DNA of 58,334 bases from Victivallales bacterium (GCA_021733985.1 JAIPJT010000012.1:1-58334), one strand, 5' to 3'; positions 43,332-51,985 are shown, counted from the stretch's first letter. Translations and numbers: made by a program. Notes: generated from the letters alone by a model not told the origin.

Positions 43332-44081
43332 TTGAAGGAATATTTAGAGGCTTCTTTAACAAATACCTTTTCTGAACTTATTTACCGTTTAACACAAGAA
43401 AGATATACAGAAGAAAAAGCTATCAAGCTGTGGGAAGGAATATCTACACATAGGAAAAAACTTGAAAAACTACTTAATCGTGATGTGGGTTTACTCGTTG
43501 CTACATTAGACTATCTAACCAATATAACCGAAGATATGTTAAACCCCAAGGTTATGGATGATTTAAGAATCGAAGAAGCTGCTACTATGGCAACTAAAGA
43601 TTTTTTGACTGGATTATACCTGCACTGGGTCTTATACTTCTCTCTGGAAAGGTCAATTCAAGAACATTATAGAAAAAACAAAAATATTTCTCTTATCATG
43701 ATGGATATTGATGAATTTAAAAAAATAAACGATCAGAATGGACATCAGGCTGGAGATAAAATCTTAAAGAAGATTGGTGAAATTATATTTAATTCCATCA
43801 GGAAAGCAGACCTCCCTGTACGTTATGGAGGCGATGAATTTGCAATTATTTTACCTGAAACCTCTATTGAGCAAGCTGACGTTGTAATTAATAAGTTATT
43901 AAGAAATGTAAAACATGCTTTTGACGAAAAGAAATACTGTTCGCCAATTACTGTTAGCATAGGAGTATCCTCTTTTAACGTTTCCAATAGAGTAACGGCA
44001 AAAGAGCTTGTTTTTCAGTCTGACAATGCTTTGTCTCAGGCAAAAAATAAAGGAAAAAACAGAGTAGAAAAATATTATTGA
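43332..44081 (+). CDS. GGDEF diguanylate cyclase with N-terminal helical domain
   Basis: Makes cyclic di-GMP. The catalytic motif GGDEF follows VRY, and the inhibitory I-site RKAD lies exactly five residues before it. The N-terminal 90 residues are helical and unrecognised. The frame as given starts at TTG (43332), which is suspicious: in this frame, coding-like sequence (TTERVSSSSIDAISSNP) runs from about 43242 without an ATG, while an ATG at 43213 in another frame reads MNTKKRNKKTN. A one-base slip in the A8 run at 43221-43228 or the A4 run nearby would join them. The true start is therefore probably 43213. An unrelated short frame at 43087 lies before it. Confidence 0.85.
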   Translation: MKEYLEASLTNTFSELIYRLTQERYTEEKAIKLWEGISTHRKKLEKLLNRDVGLLVATLDYLTNITEDMLNPKVMDDLRIEEAATMATKDFLTGLYLHWVLYFSLERSIQEHYRKNKNISLIMMDIDEFKKINDQNGHQAGDKILKKIGEIIFNSIRKADLPVRYGGDEFAIILPETSIEQADVVINKLLRNVKHAFDEKKYCSPITVSIGVSSFNVSNRVTAKELVFQSDNALSQAKNKGKNRVEKYY

Positions 44082-44684
44082 AGCAAGTTTATTAATTCCC
44101 GCTTAATCTACCGCCATTTTTAATCTCTTCTGGAGAGTATTCGTTTTCATGTTTTCAAACAGAGTATTTGTATCTCCCAGCGTACTTTTAGCACTGAATC
44201 ATATCAGTGACTGTAGTGACAAAGGCTCGTGTGTGAGAAAAATCGGATAAATCAAAAAGATAAGATTTTCCGTCTTGTTTATTCAATCAATTTGCCCTTT
44301 TTTTAAGCCTGATTTCTAAATATATTATACAAAAGCGAGGGCAAATTTTCTACTGAATATTTGATAATAATTAAGAACGCTTAAACGAAAATTCTTTTCA
44401 TGCATCTAATTATGGAGTCTTGACTGCACAAGAAAATTCATACTCCCCGGCCTGTTATTAAATGTGTTTTCCGCTTTTTCTTAAAATTAATTTGCAATCA
44501 CGGTTTTTATACGTTAAACTTTTAAAATATCGATTCAAATATTTTCCCTTTCTTGTTTCAAAAGAAGGATTTACAGTAAAGCGGCCTTGCTGCGTGTTTT
44601 AAAAAATCTCAATCTATAAAAGTCCGACGAAAAACCGCCGGTGCTTTAATATAACGATTAAAAATATGAAAGGAAGTAAAAGCT
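44082..44684. other. Intergenic region upstream of amino-acid permease
   Basis: About 600 AT-rich bases without a convincing gene. Complementary segments TTTGCCCT (44291-44298) and AGGGCAAA (44338-44345) flank a 39-base loop, the latter followed by TTTT. No T-box or other known leader was recognised. A 29-residue minus-strand frame ending near 44104 is noted under rejected items. AAAGGAAG precedes the permease start. Confidence 0.55.
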
Positions 44685-45935
44685 ATGGAAAAAAACGACT
44701 CTAAGCTAACATTTACTATTGCGCTGTTAGTAACCGGAAACCTGATTGGAGCAGGAATATTAGGTATTCCTGTAACAGCCGGCCTTGCGGGAGTATATCC
44801 TACAATTGTCGTCATGGTGATTTGTTTAATTGCAATGTATTATTCAGCAGTTGTTCTCGCTAATGAATCAATTGAAACATGCGATGAAGTATTTAACTAT
44901 CCCAGTTTATACCAGTATTACTTAGGAACAGCCGGTAAATGGATTGCTACATTTGCAAATATGATTATCCTTTACGGGCTGCTCATCGCTTACCTTGCAG
45001 GCGGTGCCACTATAGCAAGCAAATTATTCGGTATTGAATCTACCTTAATAAACAAATTACTCCTCGTTGTGTTCTTTTTTATTATTACGACCCTAACTGT
45101 TAAGGGAATAGAATTAATAAAAAAATGTAATACTATACTAATAATACTTTTATGGATTGCCTTTTTTGTTATAACGTTCATAGGCCTTGAGTATGTCGTT
45201 CCTTCACACTTTCAAAATGTCAATCTTTTAATGATTCCTCTCTCCGCCCCTATACTTATAACTTCCTTTCATTTCCATAATATTATTCCGAATATATCTC
45301 AGGATTCCGGGTGGAACAGAAAAATAGTTTATAAAGCTATGCTTATAGGTATGATTATAGGCTTTATTTTAAATGCTGTATGGCTTATAGTCGGCGTAGG
45401 CGTACTTCCTCTGAACCAGGGCAGTGCTAGCATCGAATACTCATATTTACATAATATTCCCGCTCTGACCCCGCTCGCAAAAGTAATTACAACTAAAATG
45501 TTTCTGACCTTCTCCCTTACATTCGGTTTTATTGCAATAATAACTTCCTATTTCGCAAACGGCTTAGGCTTGATGGGCTTCTCAAAAGACCTGCTCTTTA
45601 ACTATTTTAACAGTAAATCGAAAGCGCTGGTTGTATTTATTACTTTTGCTCCGCCTCTTATAATTTCGTTAATTGATCCAAGCATCTTCCTCAAAGCAAT
45701 AGATATTGTCGGCGGGATCGGCATTGTTCTTCTTTTCGGAATTCTCCCGAGCATTATAACAATAATCAAACCTAAAGTTAAATTTTCTATGAAAATTATT
45801 TCAGTAATAATGCTTCTTATATTCCTCAGTGTATTCATGTTTGAAGTGGTACAGAAAACAGGACTTGCCCAGATAAACCTGCCCAATATGGTATGCCAGT
45901 CAGTAAAACCGGGCCCGTTAAATGCAGCTAAATAG
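44685..45935 (+). CDS. Aromatic amino-acid permease-like transporter (HAAAP family)
   Basis: A 416-residue inner-membrane symporter with about 11 hydrophobic segments. The first segment contains GNLIGAGILGIPVTAGLAG, the sodium- or proton-coupled pore signature seen in Mtr/TyrP proteins. A histidine- and asparagine-rich region (FHFHNIIPNIS) matches segment six of these permeases. The substrate could be tryptophan or tyrosine, or another hydrophobic amino acid. A strong terminator follows 45 bases after the stop, so it is a single-gene unit. Confidence 0.82.
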   Translation: MEKNDSKLTFTIALLVTGNLIGAGILGIPVTAGLAGVYPTIVVMVICLIAMYYSAVVLANESIETCDEVFNYPSLYQYYLGTAGKWIATFANMIILYGLLIAYLAGGATIASKLFGIESTLINKLLLVVFFFIITTLTVKGIELIKKCNTILIILLWIAFFVITFIGLEYVVPSHFQNVNLLMIPLSAPILITSFHFHNIIPNISQDSGWNRKIVYKAMLIGMIIGFILNAVWLIVGVGVLPLNQGSASIEYSYLHNIPALTPLAKVITTKMFLTFSLTFGFIAIITSYFANGLGLMGFSKDLLFNYFNSKSKALVVFITFAPPLIISLIDPSIFLKAIDIVGGIGIVLLFGILPSIITIIKPKVKFSMKIISVIMLLIFLSVFMFEVVQKTGLAQINLPNMVCQSVKPGPLNAAK

Positions 45936-45980
45936 AGGCGCACGAAAAAAGTTTTTCACCAAATTTAATTTTCTCAGTAA

Positions 45981-46008
45981 GCAGCTGTTACAAAACAGCT
46001 GCTTTTTT
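45981..46008 (+). terminator. Intrinsic terminator after permease gene
   Basis: A perfect 9-bp stem GCAGCTGTT / AACAGCTGC (45981-45989 with 45994-46002) with loop ACAA is followed by TTTTTT (46003-46008). Confidence 0.92.
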
Positions 46009-46083
46009 ACGTATTGAACCTAATCATAATCTGTGAGATATACACCCTCAGAACCCGTTCTTCCCTGAAAAAACAGCATCCAC

Positions 46084-46290
46084 CTAACCATAACAATAGA
46101 GCAGGTATTCTATAAAATCTGTTGTTACAGTATTAGCTTTCAACTTTTCTTTTTTAATTTCTTCTATTGTTAAATTACTGCTTTTGATTTTATTAAAATC
46201 TTTTAAAATTTCATGCTGCAGTTCCGGCGGTAGTTTAAGAAACTCATTCATTTTCCACCGTCGTAATTTCATATATTCATTGTTATTCAT
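46084..46290 (-). CDS. Small hypothetical protein (68 residues)
   Basis: Unrecognised. Rich in charged residues and leucine, with predicted helices (MKLPPELQHEILKDF-like amphipathic pattern: FLKLPPELQHEILKDFNKI). A good AAGGAT site lies before the ATG at 46290, and this ATG directly follows the TAA of the broken prepilin frame (46300-46302), which suggests that the two were once one transcription unit. No membrane segment or signal peptide. Confidence 0.5.
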   Translation of the reverse strand: MNNNEYMKLRRWKMNEFLKLPPELQHEILKDFNKIKSSNLTIEEIKKEKLKANTVTTDFIEYLLYCYG

Positions 46291-46299
46291 AGATTATCC

Positions 46300-46428
46300 T
46301 TATTCGTACCATGTTTTTAACGCGGGATTGTTCTCTGTACCGCAGCGGTATTTTATGCGGTGGGAAATCATACCCTTCCGATTTGTTTCATCAGACAGGG
46401 TTATAATTTCAGTTGTTCCACGATCATT
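46300..46428 (-). pseudogene. Detached C-terminal part of the prepilin gene
   Basis: After the prepilin stop, another frame encodes 42 coherent residues beginning NDRGTTEIITL and ending KTWYE, then TAA. Joined to the upstream frame by replacing the TGA (46433-46435) with a tryptophan codon and removing one base, the junction would read GSVHW-L-NDRG, a natural prepilin C-terminus (the usual ending has D/S-G-x-V-x-W). Two lesions therefore seem to have split the gene. Confidence 0.55.
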
Positions 46429-46432
46429 CTAA

Positions 46433-46960
46433 TCAATGGACCGACCCGGAAAAGTATAAATGGATAACCTGTGCCGGATAACGGTTTGAATAAGTCGCTA
46501 ATATAGCGACTTTTGACATATTTTTCAGTTTAAAGGAAAGCGCCTGACTGTCCGAAGTATCTGCCTCAGACGTATAAAGCGGAGAATACGCAAAGCCGGG
46601 GACCGGGGTGGAAGCAGGATTGGAAATTACAGTATCATAAATAGCTTCCCCATCCATCTCCTTCTTGGTCGGAGATAATACTTTTGTATTATAATTCACA
46701 TACGGAAGCAGGAGCCAAAGGGTTTTTGACCTGTTCGATGTTCCGGCTATTGAATCTATATACGGCATGTATTCATCATAATCCTGGCTGTATGATAAAA
46801 TCGCAGTATAGATCTGTTTTAGATTATTCACATCATTTGTCATATTCGCCCTTGTCCTCGCCTTTTGGACAAAAGGAAGAAGAATGGCCGCCAGCAAAGC
46901 TATCAATGCAATGGTAATAAGTATTTCTATTAATGTAAATGTTCTTTTGTATTTTTTCAT
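46433..46960 (-). CDS. Prepilin-type N-terminal cleavage/methylation protein (probably truncated)
   Basis: A type II secretion / type IV pilin-like protein, 175 residues. The leader is cut in K-R-T|FTLIEILITIALIALLAAILLPFVQKARTRA, with the E at +5 of the mature protein. The globular part has the DDVNNLKQIYTAILSYSQDYDEYMP segment typical of the DUF1559-like/Lentisphaera prepilins. GAGGAGG precedes the ATG. The stop after GSVH is in mid-domain and the next bases continue the protein in another frame, so this copy is likely damaged. Function: surface pseudopilus or sheath protein; unknown cargo. Confidence 0.8.
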   Translation of the reverse strand: MKKYKRTFTLIEILITIALIALLAAILLPFVQKARTRANMTNDVNNLKQIYTAILSYSQDYDEYMPYIDSIAGTSNRSKTLWLLLPYVNYNTKVLSPTKKEMDGEAIYDTVISNPASTPVPGFAYSPLYTSEADTSDSQALSFKLKNMSKVAILATYSNRYPAQVIHLYFSGSVH

Positions 46961-47871
46961 AATACTTTCCTCCTCAATTGGTTATATAGCTATAAAGATT
47001 TAATTATACACAAATTTTTACGTTTTTAGAGATTTTTCTACGATGCCCAGTCCAAAATCTGACAGCATTTCTCGCCACGGCTGTTCAACGTGGATAAATA
47101 AAAATAAATCGTCTGGGGTATAGTAACTTCATATTTTGCAGTTAACATACCGCATTTTATAAGAAAGCTTATTTACCGCGGCAAACAAACAAAGGGCGGG
47201 TAAAATGCCCGTCGGAAAGTTCGTTTTACGTTGCCGCTATACGACATAACAGGAGCATGTATGTTCCGACAAATCCAAAATAATGCATTGCCTGATTATA
47301 ACTAAATTTAAACCTGTTAAAATGAGGCCGGCATTAAAGCTAAACCAATCAAAACTGAATTTATTATTGTTATTGCAACCCTTGATATATTACCGGAACT
47401 TACATCTCCTGTCATGTCGGATGACGTATGGTTGTTTTGGTTTATTTAGTATTTATTTAACAATAATATTGTTTTAAATTATTATTTAAATATAAAGGTG
47501 TTGTTGTTTAAATAAAACATGCATTTTTTAAAAGGATAAAATTTCCCCTTTTCTTTCCCTTTAATGGGAAATATGCTTTCGCATTTCGGAAAAAAGAACT
47601 TTAAAAAAATTGCTTCAGAAGAACTTCGGGGTTTAAACTTTCATTGCTATGCCGGCCTGGTGGACTTTATACCGGACACTGCTGTATTTCAAGAGCAGCA
47701 TTTAAAAAGAAAAATCTTTATAATAAACTATTATATTATATTGATGGGCAGATGCAATATTGATTCACTTTTTGTTTTAATTATTTGCTGTACAGGGAAA
47801 AGAGAAGTTAAATGAGTATTCTTCTATCACGATTACTATTTAGTTCCAGTGAAGATTTAAGAAATTATGCG
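46961..47871. other. Long intergenic region
   Basis: About 900 bases. It contains the pseudoknot-like element 47178-47237 (separate). Short open frames at 47283 and 47564 have no signs of coding (no ribosome site, no family resemblance) and are left out. The rest is AT-rich. The prepilin promoter should lie near 47000. Confidence 0.55.
47178..47237. ncRNA. Compact pseudoknot element
   Basis: The outer stem GCGGCAA / TTGCCGC (47178-47184 with 47231-47237) encloses GGGC (47194-47197) pairing with GCCC (47207-47210). The loop of that hairpin holds GTAAAA (47200-47205), which is complementary to TTTTAC (47224-47229), giving an H-type pseudoknot. The same pairing is possible on either strand. It lies about 220 bases upstream of the prepilin start on the minus strand. 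No known riboswitch or ribozyme consensus was recognised. DNA palindromes are the alternative. Confidence 0.45.
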
Positions 47872-48780
47872 TCAGATATAATTAATACAGTTCTTCCCGG
47901 ACTGTTTACTCAATTTCAATTGATTTCCCAGAGTCTTTAAGATCTCGGAAAAAGTTATGAATTTGTTCCCGTTATCTATTATGGTAACAATGCCGCTCAC
48001 AGTTATAAATAAATCATTTTTTACCTGGATTTTAGAAACTTCATTTCTCAGTTCCTCGCTTATTTTTATCCCGTTTCCCATATCCACACCGGGCAGTAAA
48101 ACCATAAACTCATCCCCGCCTATCCTTGATACAATATCGGTCTCCCTAAGACGATTTTTTATTGCATTAGAAACTCTTTCCAGAACTTTGTCCCCGGTAC
48201 TGTAACCGTATTTATCATTTATCATTTTGAAATTATCGCAGTCAAAAAGGATAGCACAGAGAGGGTTTAATCTTCTCTTCTGCAATTTATTAATTTTCCT
48301 TAAACTGACTTCCAGTCCGCGCCTGTTATATACTTCTGTCAGCGGATCCTTTTCAGACAGATTCCTGAGCCCCCAGTTCTGCCTTCTCAATTGTCTCAGC
48401 TTATCAAATCTTTTCATTGAAAATAAAATACTTTTTTCCAGATTATCAATATCAAGGTTATCCTTGTCCAAACAGTCCTGAGCTCCGATTTTAATCATTT
48501 TCTCACTGGTCAGTTCACTTTTTTTACATAATATGATAACAGGTTTTTTATCACAAAATTTTTCTATATTTTTATACCCGTCTGAATTACAATTTTCAAT
48601 GACTTCACTTTCCATGATAATAATATTAATATTGTTTGGCTTGAACAGCTTAAGCCCATCGGCCATTTTATCAGCATAAACCAGTTCAACTTTTTCCCGT
48701 TTACTGAAACGGGTTTTAAGTATCATTTCCTTATATAATGAAAATGTACTTGCTCTATTTGTTATAATTAAAATTTTCAT
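47872..48780 (-). CDS. GGDEF protein with degenerate receiver-like domain
   Basis: A 302-residue protein. Residues 1-125 resemble a response-regulator receiver, but the phosphoacceptor aspartate is replaced: the strand reads IIIMESEV (53-60) with glutamate at 57, and the acidic pair normally near residue 8-10 is missing (IITNRAST). The C-terminal half is a complete diguanylate cyclase: RETD I-site, five residues, GGDEF. This suggests a constitutively active or otherwise controlled cyclase. Upstream is a large AT-rich gap with repeats. Confidence 0.85.
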   Translation of the reverse strand: MKILIITNRASTFSLYKEMILKTRFSKREKVELVYADKMADGLKLFKPNNINIIIMESEVIENCNSDGYKNIEKFCDKKPVIILCKKSELTSEKMIKIGAQDCLDKDNLDIDNLEKSILFSMKRFDKLRQLRRQNWGLRNLSEKDPLTEVYNRRGLEVSLRKINKLQKRRLNPLCAILFDCDNFKMINDKYGYSTGDKVLERVSNAIKNRLRETDIVSRIGGDEFMVLLPGVDMGNGIKISEELRNEVSKIQVKNDLFITVSGIVTIIDNGNKFITFSEILKTLGNQLKLSKQSGKNCINYI

Positions 48781-49155
48781 AAATAATGATATAGTATTAA
48801 TCCTTTTTTTATATAAATTGTTCGCTTTAATAATTAATGAAACACTTTTTATGTAAAAACATTAAAATTTACCTTTATATTTCACATTATTGAGTAATTC
48901 CATTTCCCATTTTATGCATTTTATTATTATCTTACGTCTTTTACTTGAAATTTTTTGTGGACTTATACCTTGAATACAAGGTCTAAGGTTGTAAAGTAAT
49001 TTCCGTTGATTTTCTTTCGACGGATTTTATTTCAAGATGTTTTTATAATCCTTGGCCTAATTTCTGAGGCGTTTTGTTAGAGTCCGTCTAAAAAGGTAAA
49101 CAGGACACTTTGAGTAGAAAATTTCTAAAATATAATTACGCAATTATTGTTTTAA

Positions 49156-49213
49156 GTTGGAATTGAAGCTGTAGCTTGTCTTCAGGACTGAGTTATGCAC
49201 ACTAAAGTGCAAC
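49156..49213. repeat. Palindromic intergenic repeat, copy 2
   Basis: Starts with GTTGGAATTG and the hairpin AAGCT-GT-AGCTT, and ends with CACACTAAAGTGCAAC. Compare with 4-93: the GTTGGA start is shared, and the first hairpin there has a different but still complementary stem. The second half shares CACTTTAGTGTG in the opposite orientation. Confidence 0.4.
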
Positions 49214-49280
49214 CTTGATATCAATCATGGATAAATACTACAACAGAAACTTTTACTCAAAGATTCACTATCATATTTGC

Positions 49281-49319
49281 AAAACCCTTTTCAGACATGT
49301 CTGGTTATACATGGGTTTT
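49281..49319 (+). promoter_or_regulatory. Palindrome and flanking inverted repeat
   Basis: CAGACATGTCTG (49292-49303) is a perfect 12-bp palindrome, enclosed by AAAACCC (49281-49287) and GGGTTTT (49313-49319). It is about 100 bases before the XRE-PAS gene and may be its operator, or a leader hairpin, since TTTTT follows. Confidence 0.4.
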
Positions 49320-49416
49320 TATGGTACAGAACCGAACTTTAGGGCCCCATGCAGCCTCAACAGCGATAGAGACTTTTCGTACAACATCCAGTAAACAATT
49401 TTTATAAGGACTGTAA

Positions 49417-51255
49417 ATGAAGTTCAATAAAGTACAATTTGAATACCAAAGAAAAAAACTGCGATGGTCCTATGCAGCCATTGCCCGTAAAATGTCCGTA
49501 AACCGTAAAACTGTCTCCAACTGGGAAAAGGGCATCACAAAACCTTCTGAAAAAAAAATTCTTCAACTGGCAAAAATACTTAAAATACCTGTTGGCAAGA
49601 TTTCCGATCTGGGACCTAAAAACAGCACTCCGCTGGATCTGAATAATATAACCGAATCCTGGATGTCCCTTTTCAAGCTGGAACAGAAAGAAGATGCTGA
49701 AAAAAAAGTGGATTACATATCTTATTCATTAAGGGATTTATATAAAAAACTGAATAATGCCTCCATAATTATAAACGCCATTCTTAATTCAATCAACTTT
49801 CCCGTCTACATTAAAAATAAAAGTAATAATTTCATCATGGTAAATAAAGCCTTTCTGGATAATATCTCATATGACACAGAAGACTTAAGCTTTACTAAAT
49901 TCAAAAGAAACGATGAAAATTTTTTTACAAAAGATGAAGCCAAAATTAATTTTACAGAAGACATGGAAGTTATGATTAACAAAACCCCTGTTTTAGGTAA
50001 AGAGGATTTTATTCCCGGTACAAGGAAAAAGAGATGGGGCATGATAAATAAGATTCCTATAAGTGAGGAAAGCGGTAATATTGTAGGCCTTATTGGAGTG
50101 TTTTTTGATATTACAAGAAGGAAAAATGAAGAAAAGCGCAGACTTCTTATGGAAAACGCTTTAAATAATATTCCGCTGTTTGTTTGGCTGAAGAATATTG
50201 AAACAGATAAATTTCTTTTTGTAAATGATCATCTTGCAGATTTCTTTAACATTGACAAATCAGAAGTATATTCAAATACTAAAAAATGGAACAGTATTCG
50301 TAATTCGAATTTACTGAAAGAACGAATGGAAAAACTTAATAAATGCAGGACTTTCCCCGCCACACTGATTTATAAAGCAAACCTGGGAGAAGAAAAATAT
50401 TTCAGAGAAAGCATTTTCAAATATAAAGATATCTATATGACAGGTGCCTGTGAAGATGTTACAGACAGATACAGGCTTTATGAATTAAAAGATAATTTAA
50501 ATAAGCTTTTTGATATATCAGATGAAGCTGTTGTTCTGAGACAATTCAATGAAATAGATAATAAGTGGCAGAATATTTATATTAACAAAGCCGTTTACAA
50601 AATTACCGGGTTAAATCCTGACAAACTAAAGAATGACAGCACATCTTGGCATAATATTTTACATCCGTTCGACAGACAGAATGTTTTATCCTGGCTGAAT
50701 GAGGAAACAGTTTATCCGCGAGAAAAAGAATACCGGATTATACATTTTGAAACTAACAATACCGTATGGATACATCATAAGCTCTACCGCTTTAAAAATA
50801 AAATATATTCTATAATTTCTGATATAACAAAACGGAAACAACTGGAAAATAAAAACCTGAATCTCCTTGAATATAACGAATCACTTGTAACTTATCTTGA
50901 CAGTACTATAGACGGTTTTTTTATACAGGAGATAAAGCCTGAAATAAAAATGCTCTATGTAAGTGACGGCTATGCCGAACTGTACGGCAGGCCCAAGGAG
51001 GATTTCTATAATAACCCCCACTTATGGGAAGAGTTTATCCATCCCGACGATAAGGAAGAAATACTTAAAAAATCACATTTTTATCTGGAATCTTATCAAA
51101 AAAATATATTTAAAGAAAAATATTTTAACTATCGCATAATTAATTCAAACGGGGAAACAGCAAAAGTTGGATGCATATTTAATATCCTCGCTAAAAAAGA
51201 AGAAAAACCTGTAATATTCGGGTATATCAGACGAATTGATGATTATAACAATTGA
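49417..51255 (+). CDS. XRE-type HTH regulator with tandem PAS domains
   Basis: A 612-residue protein. Residues about 1-60 form an HTH of the XRE/Cro class (LRWSYAAIARKMSVNRKTVSNWEKG), followed by a linker and about four PAS/PAC-like units (boundaries roughly 105-215, 225-335, 340-455, 465-605), each ending in motifs such as GLIGVFFDITRRK, GACEDVTDRYR and SIISDITKRKQ. There is no kinase, GGDEF or EAL domain. Thus it is a DNA-binding sensor whose PAS domains may bind a ligand or redox group. No cysteines in a cluster pattern were seen. Autoregulation through the palindrome upstream is a guess. Confidence 0.82.
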   Translation: MKFNKVQFEYQRKKLRWSYAAIARKMSVNRKTVSNWEKGITKPSEKKILQLAKILKIPVGKISDLGPKNSTPLDLNNITESWMSLFKLEQKEDAEKKVDYISYSLRDLYKKLNNASIIINAILNSINFPVYIKNKSNNFIMVNKAFLDNISYDTEDLSFTKFKRNDENFFTKDEAKINFTEDMEVMINKTPVLGKEDFIPGTRKKRWGMINKIPISEESGNIVGLIGVFFDITRRKNEEKRRLLMENALNNIPLFVWLKNIETDKFLFVNDHLADFFNIDKSEVYSNTKKWNSIRNSNLLKERMEKLNKCRTFPATLIYKANLGEEKYFRESIFKYKDIYMTGACEDVTDRYRLYELKDNLNKLFDISDEAVVLRQFNEIDNKWQNIYINKAVYKITGLNPDKLKNDSTSWHNILHPFDRQNVLSWLNEETVYPREKEYRIIHFETNNTVWIHHKLYRFKNKIYSIISDITKRKQLENKNLNLLEYNESLVTYLDSTIDGFFIQEIKPEIKMLYVSDGYAELYGRPKEDFYNNPHLWEEFIHPDDKEEILKKSHFYLESYQKNIFKEKYFNYRIINSNGETAKVGCIFNILAKKEEKPVIFGYIRRIDDYNN

Positions 51256-51282
51256 AACGAAAATTCATTTTGTACAGCTTCC

Positions 51283-51340
51283 CTACCCAACTTTCTGATT
51301 TGACTATATGCTGAAACTACTTAACTGTATTATGGTTATC
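51283..51340 (+). repeat. AT-rich dispersed repeat, copy 3
   Basis: CCAACTTTCTGATTTGACTA and the following bases correspond to 27344-27390. Confidence 0.5.
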
Positions 51341-51412
51341 TTTTCAAATTTCAATCGTTGTACTAACCAAAATACCAAATAACAGCTAAGCAACAAATAC
51401 CAAAAAACAAAT

Positions 51413-51454
51413 CAATGCTGTTGAATAAGGATTATGTTTAATTCACTGACTTTG
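51413..51454. repeat. End-to-end remnant of the 219-bp element
   Basis: A left end (CAATGCTGTTGAATAAGG, 51413-51430) followed after six bases by a right end (TTTAATTCACTGACTTTG, 51437-51454), with the whole interior missing. Both ends have several substitutions, so it is old. Confidence 0.5.
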
Positions 51455-51584
51455 AGAAACAAATTCCTAACAGAATCCTAACAATAATTTCCTTGTATAA
51501 CATTATTCAGCAGTTAGTTTTTAACATTAAATAAATGCATTAAAAAATAACATTTAAAAAATTTAAACTTTAAAGGAGTCCAAA

Positions 51585-51779
51585 ATGCAAATTGTTACAT
51601 TTAAATCCGCATTCGGTAACAACGTCGAAATACCTGCAGGCAAATGCTATAAATTTAAAGACAAAATCAGCAGCAGTGAAGTGAAATACTATATTGAATA
51701 CTTCAATATTGACAGTCCGACATATAAAAAAGAACTGAGTGAAGACGAATACCACAATCTAATTTGCAGAAATGTATAA
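51585..51779 (+). CDS. Small hypothetical protein (64 residues)
   Basis: Unrecognised. A strong GGAG ribosome site lies nine bases before the ATG, which supports a real gene. The protein is short, charged and with no membrane segment: MQIVTFKSAF then FKDKISSSEVKYYIEYFNI. The coding region ends at the edge of a MITE-like repeat copy; the stop TAA at 51777-51779 directly precedes the repeat's AAGGATTATG start. The repeat insertion may therefore have cut or reshaped the C-terminus. Confidence 0.55.
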   Translation: MQIVTFKSAFGNNVEIPAGKCYKFKDKISSSEVKYYIEYFNIDSPTYKKELSEDEYHNLICRNV

Positions 51780-51985
51780 TAAGGATTATGCTTTCGGAAT
51801 CATCAGCCGTAGTACAGAAGTTGCTGTACTACGACCGACATAGAAGAATTGATTCCCTTCTGCGCAAATAAAGAATGCGTGGTAGAGAGAACCTTTTCCC
51901 CCTGTATGTATCGGCCGTAGTTCTTAGAGCGTAGACTGATGATTCCGCAAACGAAGCAGAATAAATAATTTTGCCTTAATCAAAT
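51779..51985 (+). repeat. Second copy of the 219-bp element
   Basis: Nearly identical to 39415-39495 for its first 75 bases (beginning AAGGATTATGCTTTCGG) and diverging later; the end TTAATCAAATGAACATTG corresponds to the right terminal repeat with changes. The hairpin GTAGTACAG / CTGTACTAC is longer here than in the other copy. Confidence 0.75.

Larger units (their letters stand above)
48781..49416. other. Intergenic region upstream of XRE-PAS gene
   Basis: About 640 bases. It holds repeat copy 2 of the GTTGGA family (49156-49213) and, 114 bases before the regulator start, a 12-bp palindrome inside a larger inverted repeat (49281-49319). CCTTGAATACAAGG near 48970 is another small palindrome. 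No gene is supported. Confidence 0.55.
51256..51584. other. Intergenic region with repeats
   Basis: Holds copy 3 of the AT-rich repeat (51283-51340) and an end-only version of the 219-bp element (51413-51454). Bases 51460-51560 are AT-rich with no gene. Confidence 0.5.

Noticed and set aside
44104-44200. Short minus-strand coding fragment (about 29 residues, ending KRLKMAVD)
   Set aside because: It is preceded by a stop, has no ribosome site and shows no family match; too weak to call a pseudogene.
47283-47815. Two open frames (47283-47477 and 47564-47815)
   Set aside because: No ribosome sites, skewed composition and no recognisable features; probably chance frames in AT-rich DNA.
49070-49140. 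Transposon end (GGTAAACAGGACACTTT-like)
   Set aside because: Only one end-like sequence, no matching inverted end and no transposase fragment nearby.
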